From Caproiciproducens sp. MSJ-32 (GTDB taxonomy: Bacteria; Bacillota; Clostridia; Clostridiales; Clostridiaceae), in contig NZ_JAHLPS010000053.1 of assembly GCF_018918055.1 (NCBI RefSeq), positions 1 to 32,670 on the forward strand: a stretch of DNA of 32,670 nucleotides, written 5' to 3'. Position numbers and translations under genes: made by a program. This document shows, piece after piece, positions 32,477 to 32,670 of this stretch; position 1 is the stretch's first letter, and each line of letters opens with the position of its first letter. The notes under the pieces are model-generated. The model did not search any database. It was not told where the DNA came from and saw nothing but the letters and a program-made list of their open reading frames with translations.

Positions 32477-32670
32477 ATGTGCAAATTATTGAATAAAATT
32501 TCATGTCCAAGATGCCATAGTCAAAATCTCTATCGCTTTGGAAAAGACAAAGCAGGTAATCAAAAATATCAATGTAAAGACTGTAGACGTCAGTTTACTT
32601 TTGAAGATTGTAGGGGTAAGAAAAATCGTATATTGAGAGGATATCCTCGTTGTCCTGTTTGTGGTAATGG
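32477..32670 (+). CDS. Insertion-sequence transposase, zinc-ribbon N-terminus (partial)
   Basis: The first 64 codons of a gene that runs off the right edge. The product has Cys10-x2-Cys13 and Cys33-x2-Cys36 with the linker RFGKDKAGNQKYQC, then a second ribbon starting RGYPRCPVCGNG (Cys59, Cys62). This pattern of an N-terminal zinc ribbon with 'G-(N/H)-Q-(K/R)-Y-x-C' is common in IS transposases (IS1 InsA and related DDE types), where it helps bind the element ends. The IS family cannot be fixed from this fragment. AAGGAGAG precedes the ATG. The gene points away from wecB. Confidence 0.72.
   Translation, partial: MCKLLNKISCPRCHSQNLYRFGKDKAGNQKYQCKDCRRQFTFEDCRGKKNRILRGYPRCPVCGN

Overview
The window is a low-GC, AT-rich stretch that looks chromosomal and comes from an anaerobic spore-former, most likely Clostridium sensu stricto. 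The grounds are the base composition, strong AGGAGG-type ribosome sites, a reverse-rubrerythrin-like gene, FeoAB iron uptake, and a gerKA-gerKC / gerKB germinant-receptor locus in the divergent layout known from C. perfringens. Almost all genes lie on the minus strand; a smaller plus-strand block (gerKB, a zinc-ribbon gene, trpS and two O-antigen-ligase-like genes) lies between 15.6 and 21.0 kb.

Layout. 1-7.4 kb: the start of a rubredoxin-type protein, a decayed coding fragment, a small alarmone synthetase, a soluble chemotaxis-type signalling protein, a Crp/Fnr regulator, a glutaredoxin-like protein, and feoAB behind a consensus promoter whose spacer is filled by an inverted repeat. 6.7-9.4 kb: a putative ylqG-ylqH-like pair (FliK-like and FlhB-C-terminus-like) coupled to a metallophosphoesterase. 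9.6-12.8 kb: tyrS, a small P-loop ATPase and a GAF-GGDEF protein. 13.0-16.7 kb: the germinant receptor. 16.9-21.5 kb: zinc-ribbon protein, trpS, two paralogous polysaccharide polymerase/ligase proteins and convergent signal peptidase I. 21.8-32.4 kb: surface polysaccharide genes (galU, an LpxD-like acyltransferase, glycosyltransferase, Gfo/Idh/MocA oxidoreductase, priming sugar transferase, nucleotide-sugar dehydratase, wecB), interrupted by a three-gene ABC-transporter unit. The right edge enters an insertion-sequence transposase.

The polysaccharide genes fit together: GalU makes UDP-glucose, WecB makes UDP-ManNAc, the FlaA1/WbpM-like dehydratase and the oxidoreductase modify UDP-amino sugars, the PGT primes undecaprenyl phosphate, the GT4 enzyme extends the chain, and the Wzy/WaaL-like proteins polymerise or ligate it.

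The most unusual signals are non-coding. Two long arrays of the same 7-bp repeat (WMACTCC on the plus strand) each sit between the stop codon and the terminator of a minus-strand gene, so the transcripts should carry GGAG every 7 nt. A REP-like GGGGTC/GACCCC palindrome pair supplies the stop codon of an ABC permease gene, and a decayed relative lies beside the trpS promoter. At the right edge an inverted repeat masks the transposase ribosome site. One O-antigen-ligase paralogue reads through its own terminator hairpin. No complete novel multi-gene system is evident.
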